NCBI RefSeq assembly: GCF_004342065.1
Contig: NZ_SLZU01000002.1
Coordinates: forward strand, 124,001-188,000
Direction: 5' to 3'
Length of the DNA stretch: 64,000 nt
From: Primorskyibacter sedentarius
Lineage (GTDB): Bacteria > Pseudomonadota > Alphaproteobacteria > Rhodobacterales > Rhodobacteraceae
Shown: piece after piece, positions 1 through 9,943 of the stretch
Layout: each line of letters starts with the position of its first letter
Numbering within the stretch: the first letter of the stretch is position 1
The notes under the pieces: model-generated
Databases searched by the model: none
What the model was told of the DNA's origin: nothing
What the model saw: the letters and a program-made list of their open reading frames with translations, nothing else
Program-made: the position numbers and the translations under genes

Positions 1-62
1 TGAGCAGTGGCTGAAAAGCACACCAAAAGAACTGCGAGAGCCGCAAGCAAAAGCTGTTTCAT
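1..62 (-). CDS. urtB: urea ABC transporter permease UrtB, N-terminal fragment (runs off the window)
   Basis: Only about 20 codons are visible. They start at an ATG whose first base is at 62 and encode a hydrophobic signal-peptide-like segment (MKQLLLAALAVLLVCFSATA). UrtB proteins typically carry such a segment before the permease domain, and urtB normally follows urtA on the same strand, as here. The name rests on position and the leader only, because the permease domain lies outside the window. Confidence 0.6.
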   Translation of the reverse strand, partial: MKQLLLAALAVLLVCFSATA

Positions 63-87
63 GTCAGGAAAATCCGTGCGCCGTGGG

Positions 88-111
88 GAGAGGGCCAAAG
101 GCGGCCCCCTC
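88..111 (-). terminator. urtA-urtB intergenic hairpin (attenuator-like)
   Basis: Read on the minus strand, positions 111-103 pair with 96-88. The stem has 9 base pairs including one G-U and encloses a 6-base loop. It lies 15 bases after the urtA stop and has no long U tract. It could protect the urtA 3' end or partly terminate transcription, so that binding protein exceeds permease. Confidence 0.5.
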
Positions 112-125
112 CGATTGATTTGAGA

Positions 126-1406
126 TCAGTAGTTCGACAGTGTCTGAACGCAGGTCTCTGTCTCGGTGTTGTACATGCCGCAGCCAAGCTCTTTCCAGTC
201 AGACTTCAGAACCGCAGATTCCGGCAGGAAGTCGGTCCAGGCGTCGCCCGGCACTTCTACGGTCTGGCTGATGATGTCGAACTGGCCATCTTCCTGAATC
301 TCGCCGATCAGAACCGGCTTTGCCAGATGGTGGTTCGGCAGCATCACGGCCGTGCCACCCGTCAGGTTGGCGTATTCCTGACCGTACATCGCGTCGCGCA
401 CGGCATCCACATCGGTGGTGCCCGCTTCGGTCGCCGCGTTCACCCACATGTTGAAGCCGATGAAATGCGCCTCCATCGGGTCATTCGTGACGCGGTCTTC
501 ACCCATCTTGGCTTTCCACGTCTCGATGAATTCGTCGTTCAGATCGGATTCAGCGGATTGGAAGTAGTTCCAAGCGGCGAGGTGGCCGACAAGGTTCGCG
601 GTGTCCAGGCCGGACAGCTCTTCTTCGCCCACCGAGAAGGCCACGACAGGGATGTCATCGGCGGAGACGCCAGCAGCGGCCAGTTCCTTGTAGAAACCGA
701 TATTGGCGTCACCGTTGATGGTCGAAATCACGCCGACTTTCTTGCCGTCCGCGCCCAATGCGACAACATCCGCCACGATCTTGGACCAGTCGGAATGTCC
801 AAAGGGGGTGTAGTTGACGAAGATATCCTCGTCCGCGATGCCCTTACCCTTGAGGTAGCTTTCCAGGATATTGTTCGTGGTCCGCGGGTAGACATAATCG
901 GTGCCCAGCAGCGCGAATTTTTCGACGCCCAGTTCATCAAGGAAGTAATCGGTGGCCGGGATCGCCTGCTGGTTCGGCGCAGCACCGGTGTAAAAGACGT
1001 TTTTCGACGATTCTTCGCCCTCATACTGGACCGGGTAGAACAGCAGGCCGTTCAGCTCTTCGATGACCGGCAGAACCGATTTGCGGCTGACGCTGGTCCA
1101 GTTGCCGAAAATCACGTCGACATCATGCACGGTCAGCAGTTCGCGCGCCTTTTCGGCGAAAAGCGGCCAGTCCGACGCAGGGTCTACGACGACAGCCTCA
1201 AGCTGCTTGCCCAGCAAACCACCCTTGGCGTTCTGCTGCTCGATCAGCATCAGCATCGTGTCTTTCAGGGTCGTTTCGGAAATGGCCATCGTACCCGACA
1301 AGGAATGCAGGACGCCGACCTTGATTGTGTCTTCTGCGGATAGTGCGGATGTGGCCAAGCTGGCAAAGACCATCGATCCGGCAAGTGTGGATTTCAGAAA
1401 GTTCAT
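126..1406 (-). CDS. urtA: urea ABC transporter substrate-binding protein UrtA
   Basis: This 426-residue periplasmic binding protein of the Leu/Ile/Val-binding (type I) fold captures urea for the UrtABCDE importer. The ATG at 1406 is chosen because AGGAG lies just upstream and translation gives a clean signal peptide (MNFLKSTLAGSMVFASLATSALSA) followed by DTIKVGVLHSLSGTMA, the usual start of the mature protein. The open frame extends 18 codons further upstream without a better start. The length is normal for UrtA. It faces the urease operon, so the imported urea would be hydrolysed by its neighbours. In other bacteria this transporter is induced by nitrogen limitation. Confidence 0.95.
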   Translation of the reverse strand: MNFLKSTLAGSMVFASLATSALSAEDTIKVGVLHSLSGTMAISETTLKDTMLMLIEQQNAKGGLLGKQLEAVVVDPASDWPLFAEKARELLTVHDVDVIFGNWTSVSRKSVLPVIEELNGLLFYPVQYEGEESSKNVFYTGAAPNQQAIPATDYFLDELGVEKFALLGTDYVYPRTTNNILESYLKGKGIADEDIFVNYTPFGHSDWSKIVADVVALGADGKKVGVISTINGDANIGFYKELAAAGVSADDIPVVAFSVGEEELSGLDTANLVGHLAAWNYFQSAESDLNDEFIETWKAKMGEDRVTNDPMEAHFIGFNMWVNAATEAGTTDVDAVRDAMYGQEYANLTGGTAVMLPNHHLAKPVLIGEIQEDGQFDIISQTVEVPGDAWTDFLPESAVLKSDWKELGCGMYNTETETCVQTLSNY

Positions 1407-1834
1407 ACTGTTCTCCTGGCGGGGTTGTCGGGGGTACAGCTTGCGTGCAAGCGCGCCCATTCATCGACTGTCCCTGCATCTTCATGTTGCGCTCCGCGTG
1501 GCTGCTGCGTTTGTAGACTCTGACGCGTTGCTGCCACCCACCCCCGATCCCAGACATCGTGTCCCCCGGCGGATGGCCTTTACGAATTTGCAAAGGGGGG
1601 TAGTTTGGCAAACGCAAGCGCAGTGCATTTCCTCGCACCGGCTTTGATTGCCCGCTTTTTAATCACATTTCGCGGGCGTTGACTAATTTATTGGCAATAC
1701 TGCGGAAGCGAAACCCAAACCCGCCCTATTCGGTGGCGTTTGATTAGCAAAAAGGCAAAAACGTAAACGAATCTGGCTCCGAGGACATTCTGATCACACA
1801 GCAGGCCGCCATAATTCCCAACCGGGCCAGAGCG
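1407..1834. promoter_or_regulatory. divergent intergenic region between urtA and ureD
   Basis: This 428-base stretch must contain the urtA promoter and the urease operon promoter. It has an AT-rich core around 1655-1700. A 6-bp inverted repeat (1650-1655 with 1672-1677) flanks an AT-rich loop, and a perfect GTGC-N8-GCAC inverted repeat lies at 1623-1638. I checked for a sigma-54 element (GG-N10-GC in either direction) and found none that fits well. No protein or RNA gene is evident. Confidence 0.5.
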
Positions 1835-2632
1835 TTGCAGCCCCGTGCAAACGGGAAGCTGCATCTAAGCACCAAGCGTGCGGGCAACCGGAGCGTTCTT
1901 GACGCGCTGCACCAATCGGGATCTTCGAAATGTCTGTTTCCGCGGTCGGCGAGGCAAGGCCTTGAGGCCGTCATTCTGAATACGGCGGGTGGGGTGACAG
2001 GGGGCGATGCCTTTTCGTTTTCCGCCCATGCGGCCGCAGACACTGAACTGACGATGACAACGCAGGCCTGTGAACGCGCCTACAAGGCGCAGCCCGGCCA
2101 GACGGGACGCATCAGGAACCGCTTGCAGATCGCGGCAGGGGCCCGTGTCAACTGGCTGCCGCAGGAAACCATCCTGTTTGATGGCTGCGCGCTGGAACGG
2201 CGCCTGTCGGTCGACATGGACAAGGACGCCAGCCTGCTGATGGTAGAGCCGATGGTCTTTGGCCGCCATGCGATGGGCGAAACCCTGACGGATGTACATC
2301 TGTCTGACCGGATCGAAATCAGGCGCGCCGACCAGATGCTCTATCTTGATGCTGTGCGGCTTAATGGGAATGCTCAGGCGCATCTTGCACAAGCTTTCAT
2401 CGCTGGCGGTGCCGGGGCGATGGCATCCGTTGTCTATATTGCCGACGACGCCGAGGCGCGCTTAGATGGGATCCGCACGGCCCTGCCCGAAACGGCCGGT
2501 GCAAGCCTGATCAAGAAGGATGTGCTGGTGCTTCGTATCCTTGCGCAAGATAGCTTTGTCCTGCGGCTTTCGCTGCTTCCAATTCTTCGCCGCCTCAATG
2601 GCAGCGATCTACCCCGATGCTGGATGACCTGA
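1835..2632 (+). CDS. ureD: urease accessory protein UreD
   Basis: This 265-residue accessory protein binds apo-urease with UreF and UreG during nickel insertion. The family signature [10 protein letters not shown] is near residue 50, followed by [10 protein letters not shown] and the QETILFDG block. The start shown is a TTG with no strong ribosome site. The frame stays open upstream to beyond position 1760 but offers only weaker start codons, so the exact N-terminus is uncertain. Its stop lies one base before the ureA ATG. It is first in the order ureD-A-B-x-y-C-E-F-G, which is common in Rhodobacteraceae. Confidence 0.92.
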   Translation: MQPRANGKLHLSTKRAGNRSVLDALHQSGSSKCLFPRSARQGLEAVILNTAGGVTGGDAFSFSAHAAADTELTMTTQACERAYKAQPGQTGRIRNRLQIAAGARVNWLPQETILFDGCALERRLSVDMDKDASLLMVEPMVFGRHAMGETLTDVHLSDRIEIRRADQMLYLDAVRLNGNAQAHLAQAFIAGGAGAMASVVYIADDAEARLDGIRTALPETAGASLIKKDVLVLRILAQDSFVLRLSLLPILRRLNGSDLPRCWMT

Positions 2633-2633
2633 C

Positions 2634-2936
2634 ATGAACCTGACCCCCAGAGAAAAAGACAAGCTGTTGGTGGCCCTTGCCGCCGAAGTGGCACGCAAGA
2701 GACTGGCGCGCGGCGTCAAGCTGAACCACCCCGAGGCGATCGCCCTGATCACCGATGCCGTGGTCGAAGGCGCGCGCGACGGGCGGTCCGTGGCCGAGAT
2801 GATGGAGGCAGGTGCAAAAGTTTTAACACGCGATCAGTGCATGGAAGGGATCCCGGAGATGATCCATGACGTTCAGGTAGAGGCCACCTTTCCAGATGGC
2901 ACCAAACTCGTCACTGTCCACAACCCCATTCGCTGA
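2634..2936 (+). CDS. ureA: urease subunit gamma UreA
   Basis: This is the 100-residue gamma subunit of the nickel urease, the canonical family length. The start [20 protein letters not shown] and the block [21 protein letters not shown] are typical. It is cytoplasmic and forms the (alpha-beta-gamma)3 enzyme with UreB and UreC. It follows ureD immediately and precedes ureB by 10 bases. Confidence 0.98.
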   Translation: MNLTPREKDKLLVALAAEVARKRLARGVKLNHPEAIALITDAVVEGARDGRSVAEMMEAGAKVLTRDQCMEGIPEMIHDVQVEATFPDGTKLVTVHNPIR

Positions 2937-2946
2937 AGGAATACCC

Positions 2947-3252
2947 ATGATCCCCGGAGAGCTTTTCCCCGCAAGCGGAGACCTGACCCTGAACGCAGGT
3001 CGCCCCGTCACAGTCCTTATGGTGGCCAATACCGGCGACCGGCCCGTACAGGTGGGCAGCCATTTTCATTTCGCCGAAACAAACCCGGCGCTTGATTTCG
3101 ACAGGGCCGCCGCACGCGGTCAACGGCTCGACATCGCCTCTGGCACCGCGGTGCGTTTCGAACCCGGACAGCGCCGGGAGGTCGCGCTTATCCCGCTATC
3201 GGGTGATCGGCGCGTCTATGGGTTCAACCAGCAAGTCATGGGGGATCTGTGA
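2947..3252 (+). CDS. ureB: urease subunit beta UreB
   Basis: This is the 101-residue beta subunit. The ATG at 2947 is chosen because AAGGA precedes it and the product begins [16 protein letters not shown], the standard UreB start; an earlier in-frame ATG at 2896 lies inside ureA. The motif [17 protein letters not shown] is diagnostic. Its stop codon overlaps the start of the next gene by one base, suggesting coupled translation. Confidence 0.98.
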   Translation: MIPGELFPASGDLTLNAGRPVTVLMVANTGDRPVQVGSHFHFAETNPALDFDRAAARGQRLDIASGTAVRFEPGQRREVALIPLSGDRRVYGFNQQVMGDL

Positions 3253-3566
3253 TGTTTCGCGCACCCTCACCTTTTGATCTGTTGTCGAATGTCTACGAAG
3301 TCGGCATGCTGCTGGCCGAAGCCAATGCCGTCATCACCATGCGGATGTTGGGCATGGCCGGGCTGTGGTCTGTCACACCGGGTGAAAACAACCGGATGGT
3401 TTCCGAAAAGATCGAAGCGCTCAATCGTTCTGTCACAGCGGCGAACCGAGCTGCCATGACGGGCCAGAGGCCCGACCAGATTGCAGCGGCCGCCCTGAAG
3501 CCCATGCGCCAGAAAACCCGCGCCAACAGCAAGCGACTGGCCAAGCGGGGTCCGAAAATTGGCTGA
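3252..3566 (+). CDS. small conserved protein in the urease operon, function unknown
   Basis: This 104-residue protein starts at an ATG overlapping the ureB stop. It is predicted cytoplasmic, with no signal peptide. It has a helical, alanine- and methionine-rich centre (MRMLGMAGLWSVTPGENNRMV) and a strongly basic tail ending KRLAKRGPKIG. The shape resembles small phasin-like proteins, and I recall similar ones in Rhodobacteraceae annotated as antifreeze proteins, a name with no functional support here. Its place between ureB and ureC suggests a role in urease biogenesis or simple co-expression. I do not recognise a catalytic motif. Confidence 0.75.
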   Translation: MFRAPSPFDLLSNVYEVGMLLAEANAVITMRMLGMAGLWSVTPGENNRMVSEKIEALNRSVTAANRAAMTGQRPDQIAAAALKPMRQKTRANSKRLAKRGPKIG

Positions 3567-4035
3567 GCAGAGCCTGTTTTCCCACCGGCTGTCTGACCCT
3601 GCCTGCCCGTCGCGCCGGATGCGCGGGCGGCGGGCAGGTGCGTTTTGGCTGATTTGCGCAGGGTTGGCCCTGTGTTTTGGCGTCGCTGCGGAGGCGCAGA
3701 CGCTGGACTGCCAGAACCCGACCACGCAAATCGAGATGACCGGCTGTGCGGCGAAAGCGTACGAGGCTGCCGATGGTGACTTGAACCTTGCCTATAAGAT
3801 TGCCGTCGAACGGGCCAAGCAGATGGACACCTATCTGCCCGAAGGCGACGTGCCTGCCCGGATCATCCTGCGCGATGCTCAACGCGCGTGGCTGCCGTTC
3901 CGCGACAAAGCCTGCGAGGCCGAGAGCCTGCTTGCGCGTGGCGGGTCGATGCAAAACCAGATCTTCTACATTTGCCTCGAGCGTCTGACCCGTCAGCGCA
4001 CCGAGGATTTGCGTCTTTTCGGCGAAGTATACTGA
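3559..4035 (+). CDS. secreted LprI/DUF1311-family protein in the urease operon
   Basis: The C-terminal 110 residues match the lysozyme-inhibitor LprI-like family: LDCQNPTTQIEMTGCAAKAY, then an aspartate- and arginine-rich helical region with RDAQRAWLPFRDKACEAE and further cysteines that should form disulfides. The start shown is a TTG overlapping the previous gene by 8 bases. An ATG at 3619 gives a cleaner signal peptide (MRGRRAGAFWLICAGLALC) and may be the true start. The product should be periplasmic, which is odd inside a cytoplasmic urease operon. It ends 15 bases before ureC. Confidence 0.75.
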   Translation: MAEQSLFSHRLSDPACPSRRMRGRRAGAFWLICAGLALCFGVAAEAQTLDCQNPTTQIEMTGCAAKAYEAADGDLNLAYKIAVERAKQMDTYLPEGDVPARIILRDAQRAWLPFRDKACEAESLLARGGSMQNQIFYICLERLTRQRTEDLRLFGEVY

Positions 4036-4050
4036 ACGAGGGAGCCTACG

Positions 4051-5796
<1,746 letters not shown>

Positions 5797-5824
5797 TCGA
5801 AACAGCCTACCGGAAAGACCCTTC

Positions 5825-6277
5825 ATGACCACTTTGATGCTGACTGCGCGCACTTATCACGACCACGCCCACGGGCCTGAATTCGCGCAGGTGTCGCTCG
5901 ATTACGAAGGCCGGTTCCTGCGCCGCAAGGTTCTGGCCACTGATGATGGCCAGCAATTCCTCGTCGATCTGCCCAGCACCACCTCGCTGGACCATGGCGG
6001 CGTCCTTTTGCTGGAAGACGGCCGCGAAATCCGCATCGTTGCCGCGCCCGAAGAATTGCTGGAAGTCACCGGCGACGACATGCCCCGCATCGCCTGGCAT
6101 ATCGGCAACCGCCACACGCCATGCCAGATCGAAGCCGGGCGCCTGCTGATCCAGCGTGACCACGTGATCCGCGACATGCTGGGCAAGATCGGCGCGACGG
6201 TGCGCGAGGTTGTCGAACCTTTCAAGCCAGAGGGCGGCGCCTATGGTCACGGACGCACCCATAGCCATGCCCACTGA
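5825..6277 (+). CDS. ureE: urease nickel metallochaperone UreE
   Basis: This 150-residue protein binds nickel and delivers it to the UreDFG-apourease complex. The family features are the central RIAWHIGNRHTPCQ block with the metal-binding histidine, the QRDHVIRDML helix and a short histidine-containing C-terminal tail ([11 protein letters not shown]). The ATG is preceded by GGAAAG. The gene overlaps ureF by 11 bases. Confidence 0.96.
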   Translation: MTTLMLTARTYHDHAHGPEFAQVSLDYEGRFLRRKVLATDDGQQFLVDLPSTTSLDHGGVLLLEDGREIRIVAAPEELLEVTGDDMPRIAWHIGNRHTPCQIEAGRLLIQRDHVIRDMLGKIGATVREVVEPFKPEGGAYGHGRTHSHAH

Positions 6278-6914
6278 CAAGCACATACTGACGTTGGCGC
6301 AGATGTTCTCTCCGGCGTTTCCGGTGGGGGCGTTTGCCTATTCGCACGGGCTTGAATGGGCCATTGACTGCGGCGATGTCACCGACACGACGACCACAAA
6401 GCATTGGATTGAAAGCGTTCTTCAACATGGCTCGGGCCGCAATGACTGCATCTTTCTGGGGGCGGCATTACGGGCGGATACGCCCGAAGAGGTCGCAGAG
6501 CTCGACGCGCTGTGCCGTGCCTTTGCCCCCTCTCGCGAGCGTTTGTCAGAGACGGAGCTGCAAGGCGCCGCGTTCTGCGATACAACCAAGGCCGTGTGGC
6601 AGGCTGAATTCGGCTCGCTGTGCTATCCCGTCGCCGTTGGCCGCGCTGCGCGCGCATTGGACTTGCCGCTGGAGCTGACCGGGCAGATGTATCTTCAGGC
6701 CTTCATGAGCAACCTTGCCGCCGCCGCCATGCGGCTTGTCCCCCTCGGCCAGACCGATGGGCAACGCCTGATACAAGAGCTGACACAGCTGACCTCCGCC
6801 ATAGCACCCGAAGCCGTGCAGGCCGATCTTGATGCCATCGGCTCCACCGCATTTCTGTCCGACATCGCGTCGATGAAGCACGAAACCCAGTATTCAAGGA
6901 TATTCCGCACATGA
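6267..6914 (+). CDS. ureF: urease accessory protein UreF
   Basis: This 215-residue protein is thought to act as a gate for UreG GTPase activity in the activation complex. The ATG at 6267 is preferred because it yields [20 protein letters not shown], the usual UreF beginning; an ATG at 6243 would add eight residues. The [16 protein letters not shown] motif is diagnostic. The stop shares ATGA with the ureG start. Confidence 0.96.
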   Translation: MPTDKHILTLAQMFSPAFPVGAFAYSHGLEWAIDCGDVTDTTTTKHWIESVLQHGSGRNDCIFLGAALRADTPEEVAELDALCRAFAPSRERLSETELQGAAFCDTTKAVWQAEFGSLCYPVAVGRAARALDLPLELTGQMYLQAFMSNLAAAAMRLVPLGQTDGQRLIQELTQLTSAIAPEAVQADLDAIGSTAFLSDIASMKHETQYSRIFRT

Positions 6915-7558
6915 CCCAGATGAACGGCCCGCTTCGCGTTGGTATCGGCGGCCCTGTCGGCGCTGGCAAGACCACCCTGACAGCCGCCCTGTGCGAGGCT
7001 TTGCGTGACACCCATTCCGTGGGCGTCGTTACCAATGACATCTACACGCAAGAGGACGCCGAAGCGCTGATGCGGTTGCAGGTTCTTCCGCAGGACCGCA
7101 TCATCGGGGTAGAGACCGGCGGCTGTCCGCATACCGCGATCCGCGAGGATGCCTCGATCAACCTGGCCGCCGTCGCTGAGATGACAAAGCGCCATCCGGA
7201 GGTCGAGATCGTGCTGATCGAAAGCGGTGGCGACAACCTGTCGGCGACCTTCAGCCCGGAACTGGCGGATGTGACGCTCTACGTGATCGACGTGGCCGCA
7301 GGCGAGGAAATCCCGCGCAAGGGTGGCCCCGCGATTACGAAGTCGGACATTCTGGTAATCAACAAGACCGACCTTGCCCCGCATGTGGGCGCATCGCTGG
7401 AGGTCATGGACCGTGACGCCACGCGGATGCGGGCCGGGCGGCCATTCGTCTTTGCCTCGCTGCGCCACCGCAAAGGCGTGTCGCAGATCGTTTCGCTTCT
7501 GGGCGAAATCGGCGGGTTCTCGACCGCCAAGGCCGACGCCATGGCCACCGGGGGCTAG
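6911..7558 (+). CDS. ureG: urease accessory GTPase UreG
   Basis: This 215-residue SIMIBI-class GTPase powers nickel insertion into urease. The P-loop GPVGAGKT is at residues 14-21, the nickel-binding Cys-Pro-His at 72-74 and the guanine-specificity motif NKTD at 151-154. The start overlaps ureF by four bases. It is the last gene of the urease operon and converges on arsH, with only 30 bases between the stops. Confidence 0.98.
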   Translation: MTQMNGPLRVGIGGPVGAGKTTLTAALCEALRDTHSVGVVTNDIYTQEDAEALMRLQVLPQDRIIGVETGGCPHTAIREDASINLAAVAEMTKRHPEVEIVLIESGGDNLSATFSPELADVTLYVIDVAAGEEIPRKGGPAITKSDILVINKTDLAPHVGASLEVMDRDATRMRAGRPFVFASLRHRKGVSQIVSLLGEIGGFSTAKADAMATGG

Positions 7559-7588
7559 ACCCGGTCTACGGCGCCGTGGCCCGCGGGA

Positions 7589-8299
7589 TCAGATGGCCCG
7601 TTGGTTCACCCGCCGGGACAGCTCGGCCGCGCTCTCCTTGCGTTCGCTATAGCGGTCCAGAAGGTAGCCGGTCTGATCGCGGGTCAGCAGGGTGAATTTC
7701 ATCAACTCCTCCATCACATCGACCACCCGGTCGTAAAACGGCGATGGCTTCATCCGGCCTGCATCATCGAACTCCAGATACGCCTTGGGCGTGGAGGATT
7801 GGTTGGGGATCGTCAGCAGGCGCATCCAGCGGCCCAGGATGCGCAACTGGTTCACCGCGTTAAAGCTTTGCGACCCGCCACTGACCTGCATGACCGCAAG
7901 CGTCTTGCCTTGCGTGGGCCGCACGGCGCCTACCGACAGGGGGATCCAGTCGATCTGGGTTTTCATGATGCCGGTCATTGCCCCGTGCCGTTCGGGCGAA
8001 CACCAGACCATCCCCTCGGACCAGGTCACAAGCTCGCGCAGCTCCTGCACCTTGGGGTGAGAATCGTCGGCATCATCCGGCAGCGGCAGGCCTGCGGGGT
8101 TGAATGTCCGCGTCTCGGCGCCCAGCCGTGTCAGGATACGCGCCGCCTCTTCCGTCATCAGGCGGCTATAGGACCGATCCCGCAAAGACCCGTAGAGCAA
8201 CAGGATGCGGGCAGGATGAGCAGAGCGGGCAGGGCTTAGCAGCGCGTCCGTATCAATCTCGTGAAAGAGGTCGTCATCAATGTTGGGGGTATCGGTCAT
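7589..8299 (-). CDS. arsH: arsenical resistance flavoprotein ArsH
   Basis: This 236-residue NADPH-dependent FMN protein oxidises trivalent organoarsenicals and reduces quinones in characterised homologues. The FMN-phosphate loop [10 protein letters not shown] begins at residue 36. The ArsH-specific [21 protein letters not shown] block follows, then [21 protein letters not shown]. It is the last gene of the arsR-acr3-arsH operon, 56 bases after acr3. Confidence 0.95.
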   Translation of the reverse strand: MTDTPNIDDDLFHEIDTDALLSPARSAHPARILLLYGSLRDRSYSRLMTEEAARILTRLGAETRTFNPAGLPLPDDADDSHPKVQELRELVTWSEGMVWCSPERHGAMTGIMKTQIDWIPLSVGAVRPTQGKTLAVMQVSGGSQSFNAVNQLRILGRWMRLLTIPNQSSTPKAYLEFDDAGRMKPSPFYDRVVDVMEELMKFTLLTRDQTGYLLDRYSERKESAAELSRRVNQRAI

Positions 8300-8355
8300 G
8301 TCTGTGTCCAGTTACGCCAGTTTCTTGTTGCGCCACACTTGGGGGCGCGCGTCCG

Positions 8356-9423
8356 TCATGTCCGGGTCTTCTCAGCCGGAAACCAGTGCTTTGTGCGGTT
8401 GGCGAAGGCGACAAGCGACAGCATTACGGGCACCTCCACCAGCACTCCGACGACCGTTGCCAGTGCCGCGCCAGAGCCCAGCCCGAACAGGCTGATCGCG
8501 ACGGCAACGGCAAGTTCAAAGAAGTTCGACGTGCCGATCAGCGCGCAGGGTGCAGCCACATTGAAAGGGATGCCCCAGGCCCGCGCGGCGCCATAAGCGA
8601 TCATGAAAATCCCGTAGGACTGGATCAGCAGCGGCACGGCGATCAGGGCGATCACCAGCGGACGGTCGAGGATGACCTCTCCCTGAAAGCCGAACAGCAG
8701 AACGACGGTCACAAGAAGCCCGATGATCGAGAAGGGCTGCACCCGTGTCTTGAAGGCGTCAACCGCAGCCTCCCCCCCTTGTCGGACCAGCCTCTTGCGG
8801 GTGAAGAAACCCGCTGTCAGGGGCAGCAGCACGTAGAGGCACACCGACAGCAGAAGCGTGTCCCACGGCACAACAATGTCGGTGACCCCCAGCAGGAAGG
8901 CCACGATAGGCGCGAAGGCGAAGATCATGACGACGTCATTCACGCTGACCTGCACCAGCGTATATGTGGGGTCGCCGCGCGTGAGGTTCGACCAGACGAA
9001 AACCATCGCGGTGCAGGGCGCGGCCCCCAGCAGAATGACCCCCGCCAGATAGGCCTGCGCATCCTCGGGCGGGATCAGGCCCGCAAAGACGTAGTTGAAA
9101 AACACAACGCCCAGCGCGGCCATGGTGAAGGGTTTGATCAGCCAGTTGACCACCAGCGTCACAACGAGGCCCTTGGGCTTGTCCCCGACATGGGACAACG
9201 CCCCGAAATCCACGCCCACCATCATCGGGTAGACCATCGCCCAGATCAGCACGGCAACCGGCAGGTTGACCGAAGCGACCTCCAACGAGGCCAGAAGCGC
9301 AAAGACGCCCGGAAACAGGTTGCCAAGCAACAGACCGGCGCCAATGGCCAGCGCCACCCAGACCGAGAGCCAGCGTTCAAACGTACCAAGGCCGGCCGTT
9401 GCGGGATGAAGTGTATCGGACAT
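8356..9423 (-). CDS. acr3: arsenite efflux permease Acr3
   Basis: This 355-residue inner-membrane carrier of the bile/arsenite/riboflavin transporter superfamily has about ten hydrophobic segments. The conserved transport cysteine is Cys137 in [13 protein letters not shown], and the second motif [13 protein letters not shown] is present. It exports As(III), using the proton gradient. It is 63 bases downstream of arsR and has no partner ATPase. Confidence 0.95.
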   Translation of the reverse strand: MSDTLHPATAGLGTFERWLSVWVALAIGAGLLLGNLFPGVFALLASLEVASVNLPVAVLIWAMVYPMMVGVDFGALSHVGDKPKGLVVTLVVNWLIKPFTMAALGVVFFNYVFAGLIPPEDAQAYLAGVILLGAAPCTAMVFVWSNLTRGDPTYTLVQVSVNDVVMIFAFAPIVAFLLGVTDIVVPWDTLLLSVCLYVLLPLTAGFFTRKRLVRQGGEAAVDAFKTRVQPFSIIGLLVTVVLLFGFQGEVILDRPLVIALIAVPLLIQSYGIFMIAYGAARAWGIPFNVAAPCALIGTSNFFELAVAVAISLFGLGSGAALATVVGVLVEVPVMLSLVAFANRTKHWFPAEKTRT

Positions 9424-9486
9424 GTGAGGAATCTCTGGGTTGGGGAACGGTGCGGTAGGGCTTCGGTCGGGGGGCGCCGCCCGTAA

Positions 9487-9840
9487 TCAGGGGCCGTGGG
9501 CCTTGCCCATGCAGCTGCAGGCAATGTCGTCAAGGAAGGGGCGACACATCTCAGGGTTGCCGCCGCAGCAATCCTCCAGCAGGAACGACAAGAGCCCGCC
9601 CATTCCCCGCATATCGGCAAAATAGCGGATACCCCGGCCCTGTCTTTCGTTCCGGACAAGGCCCGCGCGCGCAAGGATTGACAGGTTTGCGGACATGGTG
9701 TTCTGGCGCACGTCGAGCTGCGCGCTGATTTCGCCGGCCATCATGCCTGCATCACCAACCTTGATCAGCAGGCGGATAACGTCCAGCCGGGTGGGTTGAC
9801 TGAGCGCGGCAAAGGCTTCGAGGGCGTCTTTCTTTTCCAT
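9487..9840 (-). CDS. arsR: ArsR-family arsenite-responsive repressor
   Basis: This 117-residue winged-helix repressor has recognition-helix region RQNTMSANLSILARAGLV. The As(III) site is of the C-terminal type: Cys91-Cys92 and Cys98 in EDCCGGNPEMC, a CC-x5-C arrangement like that of Acidithiobacillus ArsR. Two further cysteines (108 and 110) lie near the end. No ribosome-binding site precedes the ATG. The promoter spacing instead predicts transcription starting at or next to the ATG, so the mRNA is probably leaderless. Confidence 0.93.
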   Translation of the reverse strand: MEKKDALEAFAALSQPTRLDVIRLLIKVGDAGMMAGEISAQLDVRQNTMSANLSILARAGLVRNERQGRGIRYFADMRGMGGLLSFLLEDCCGGNPEMCRPFLDDIACSCMGKAHGP

Positions 9841-9854
9841 ATATCATGATTTAT
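9839..9854. promoter_or_regulatory. putative ArsR operator
   Basis: This is a 16-base imperfect palindrome (ATATATCATGATTTAT, 14 of 16 positions symmetrical). It covers the -10 box, the predicted transcription start and part of the arsR start codon. This is where an autoregulating ArsR repressor would be expected to block RNA polymerase. Confidence 0.55.
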
Positions 9855-9876
9855 TGAATTGATTGAGCCGAGTCAA
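9848..9876 (-). promoter_or_regulatory. arsR operon promoter
   Basis: On the minus strand, TTGACT (9876-9871) and TAAATC (9853-9848) are separated by exactly 17 bases. The -10 box ends 7 bases before the arsR ATG. Initiation at the usual distance would therefore begin at or beside the start codon. Confidence 0.6.
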
Positions 9877-9926
9877 TCTGCGACTTGCTCTTCCGGTACA
9901 AGTATTCGGCGCCTCTTTGGCTGTGC

Positions 9927-9943
9927 GTAACCGGACCGGTTAC
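9927..9943. repeat. perfect 8+1+8 inverted repeat at the end of the MEMO-CapA gene
   Basis: GTAACCGG and CCGGTTAC are separated by one base. The repeat touches the last base of the stop codon of the 9943-11601 gene and lies about 50 bases upstream of the ars promoter. It has no U tract. It could be a weak terminator stem or a protein-binding site. Confidence 0.4.

Noticed and set aside
1407-1834. Sigma-54 or NtrC control sites for urea genes
   Set aside because: I looked for the GG-N10-GC pattern in both directions and for paired TGCAC sites. None fits well, and the GTGC-N8-GCAC repeat is the inverse of the usual NtrC arrangement.
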